Below, in pieces: positions 11,534 through 12,621 of a stretch of 12,621 nt of DNA (within the stretch, counting starts at the first letter, position 1; the number at the start of each line of letters is the position of its first letter). The translations under genes were made by a program, and so were the position numbers. Below the pieces are notes generated by a model that saw nothing but the letters and a program-made list of their open reading frames with translations, had not been told where the DNA came from and made no database searches. This DNA is from an uncultured Collinsella sp. (GTDB lineage: Bacteria > Actinomycetota > Coriobacteriia > Coriobacteriales > Coriobacteriaceae), in assembly GCA_902489515.1 (NCBI GenBank), contig CABUAL010000024.1, positions 1-12,621 on the forward strand, in the 5' to 3' direction.

Positions 11534-12621
11534 CTACTCGTCGCCATCGTGCGGATCCACAGAGCCCGCACCCGACGCCGCCGGCTTCTCTGCCGAAGAC
11601 TCGGAATCCTTCTTATCGGTTTCGGCCGGAGCGATCACGCGAATGAGCGAGATGCGCTGGCCACGCATCGACTGAACTTTAAACTTGTACCCCGCGACCT
11701 CAAACACCTCTCCGATGTCGGGCACCGAGTCGCAAAGCTCCAAAATCCAGCCGGCGATGGTCTCATAATCATCGCTTTCCTCGAGCGGCCAACCAAGCTC
11801 AATCGCGTCATCGCACGAAAAACGCCCATCAACGAGCCACTCGCGGCGCGAAAGGCGCGTGAGATACTTGTTGTCGGGGTCGAACTCGTCCTCGATCTCG
11901 CCGACGATCTCCTCGACGATATCCTCGATGGTGATAATGCCGGCCGTGCCGCCGTACTCGTCCACGACCACCACGATCTGGTCGTGCGAGGTCTGCATCT
12001 CGGACAGTAGCGGCAGGATGTCCTTGGTGTCGGGCACAAAGGTGGCGTCGCGCAAAAAGCCGGCGATGGGCTGGTCACCCTTGCCGTCGAGCGCAGGTTG
12101 GATCAGGTCCTTGATGTGCGCAATGCCGGCGACGTTGTCGGGATCCTCGTGATAGACGGGGATGCGGCTGAAGCCGGTCTGGCGCATGGTGGACAGCACG
12201 TCGGCGACCGTCTCGTCGTCCTCGCACATGGTGGTGTCCACGCGCGGCACCATGACCTCGCGGGCAACGGTATCGCCCAAGTCAAAGATCTCGTGGATCA
12301 TACGCTTTTCCTCGTCGAGCAGGTCGTCCTGCTCCGAGACCATGTACTTGATCTCTTCTTCCGAGACGTTTTGGCGGTCGTCGGCGCTCTTGATGCGCAG
12401 GATGCGGGCCAGGCCATCGGAGCAGGCGCCGGTCAGCCACACGAGCGGACGGGCGATCTTTTGGAAAAACGACAACGGTCCCACGACCTGCTTGGACACG
12501 CCCTCGGCATTGGCCAGGCCGATGCGCTTGGGGACGAGCTCGCCGATCACGATGGACACGAAGGCGACCGCGACGGTGATGATGACCGGCGCCAGGCCGC
12601 GCGCGATGGCGGAGAGCGGCG
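11534..12621 (-). CDS. CNNM/CorC-type (HlyC/CorC, DUF21-CBS) membrane protein, N-terminal part cut by window edge
   Basis: The visible 361 residues hold the last part of the DUF21/CNNM membrane domain (AVAFVSIVIGELVPKRIGL at the start), then a linker, two CBS motifs (fragment residues about 121-175 and 185-240, including VMVPRVD and VVVVDEYGGTAGIITIEDIV) and a CorC_HlyC domain (about 250-335). A short acidic tail ends it. CNNM/CorC proteins are Mg2+ exporters or modulators, with the CBS pair binding ATP-Mg2+. The start lies beyond 12621; a GTG at 12559 is internal because the helix continues upstream in frame. About 70-100 residues are missing. It is followed 24 bases later by the cyanophycin-synthetase-N-like gene. 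Confidence 0.93.
   Translation of the reverse strand, partial: PLSAIARGLAPVIITVAVAFVSIVIGELVPKRIGLANAEGVSKQVVGPLSFFQKIARPLVWLTGACSDGLARILRIKSADDRQNVSEEEIKYMVSEQDDLLDEEKRMIHEIFDLGDTVAREVMVPRVDTTMCEDDETVADVLSTMRQTGFSRIPVYHEDPDNVAGIAHIKDLIQPALDGKGDQPIAGFLRDATFVPDTKDILPLLSEMQTSHDQIVVVVDEYGGTAGIITIEDIVEEIVGEIEDEFDPDNKYLTRLSRREWLVDGRFSCDDAIELGWPLEESDDYETIAGWILELCDSVPDIGEVFEVAGYKFKVQSMRGQRISLIRVIAPAETDKKDSESSAEKPAASGAGSVDPHDGDE

Noticed and set aside
10388..12010. 540-codon plus-strand open frame across three minus-strand genes
   Set aside because: It runs through the CorC-like, CphA-N-like and YtxH-like genes and a promoter. Its translation has low-complexity Arg/His-rich composition and no domain.
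1..12621. CRISPR array, tRNA, rRNA or prophage genes
   Set aside because: No regularly spaced direct repeats, cloverleaf-like segments or phage protein signatures were seen.

Overview
The window is GC-rich, densely packed bacterial DNA. The gene families, codon bias and architecture look like the Coriobacteriia (a Collinsella-type gut actinobacterium). This is inference from protein character, as no rRNA or other marker is present. Two genes run off the edges: a nucleoside hydrolase at the left and a CNNM/CorC-type protein at the right. There is no tRNA, rRNA, CRISPR array, transposase or phage gene.

Layout. (1) 1-1524, minus strand: a ribokinase gene followed 30 bases later by an inosine-uridine-type nucleoside hydrolase, a small nucleoside/ribose salvage operon. 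A readable promoter overlaps a perfect 6-bp inverted repeat. (2) 1711-3927, plus strand, divergent: a membrane O-acyltransferase with a C-terminal SGNH domain (OafA/OatA type), ending in nested hairpins. (3) 3928-4471: a gene-free, partly AT-rich stretch full of interlocking inverted repeats, including two 32-bp near-identical arms about 230 bp apart. It is closed by the terminator of the next operon. (4) 4472-7587, minus: a two-gene operon. The first gene encodes a PRC-barrel/MgtE_N/CBS protein with a non-canonical membrane domain. The second encodes an NRAMP-family transporter whose metal-site motifs are changed in the way expected of the Mg-transporting NRMT branch. A leader of about 200 nt with strong hairpins precedes them. 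(5) 7916-9322, minus: a membrane-anchored NodB-type polysaccharide deacetylase homologue that has lost its canonical metal-binding histidines. (6) 9395-10539, minus: a YtxH-like membrane protein and a PRC-barrel protein, overlapping by one base and preceded by a perfect TATAAT. (7) 10676-12621, minus: a CNNM/CorC membrane protein (partial) and, 24 bases downstream, a protein resembling the N-terminal domain of cyanophycin synthetase on its own, with a long acidic tail.

How it fits together. The right two thirds is one-directional and centred on the cell envelope and divalent cations, probably Mg2+: CNNM/CorC, MgtE-like and NRMT-like genes lie within about 8 kb. The best candidates for under-described biology are the MgtE-like/NRMT-like pair with its structured leader, the apparently metal-site-dead NodB protein, the stand-alone cyanophycin-synthetase N-domain protein, and the inverted-repeat cluster at 4130-4455.
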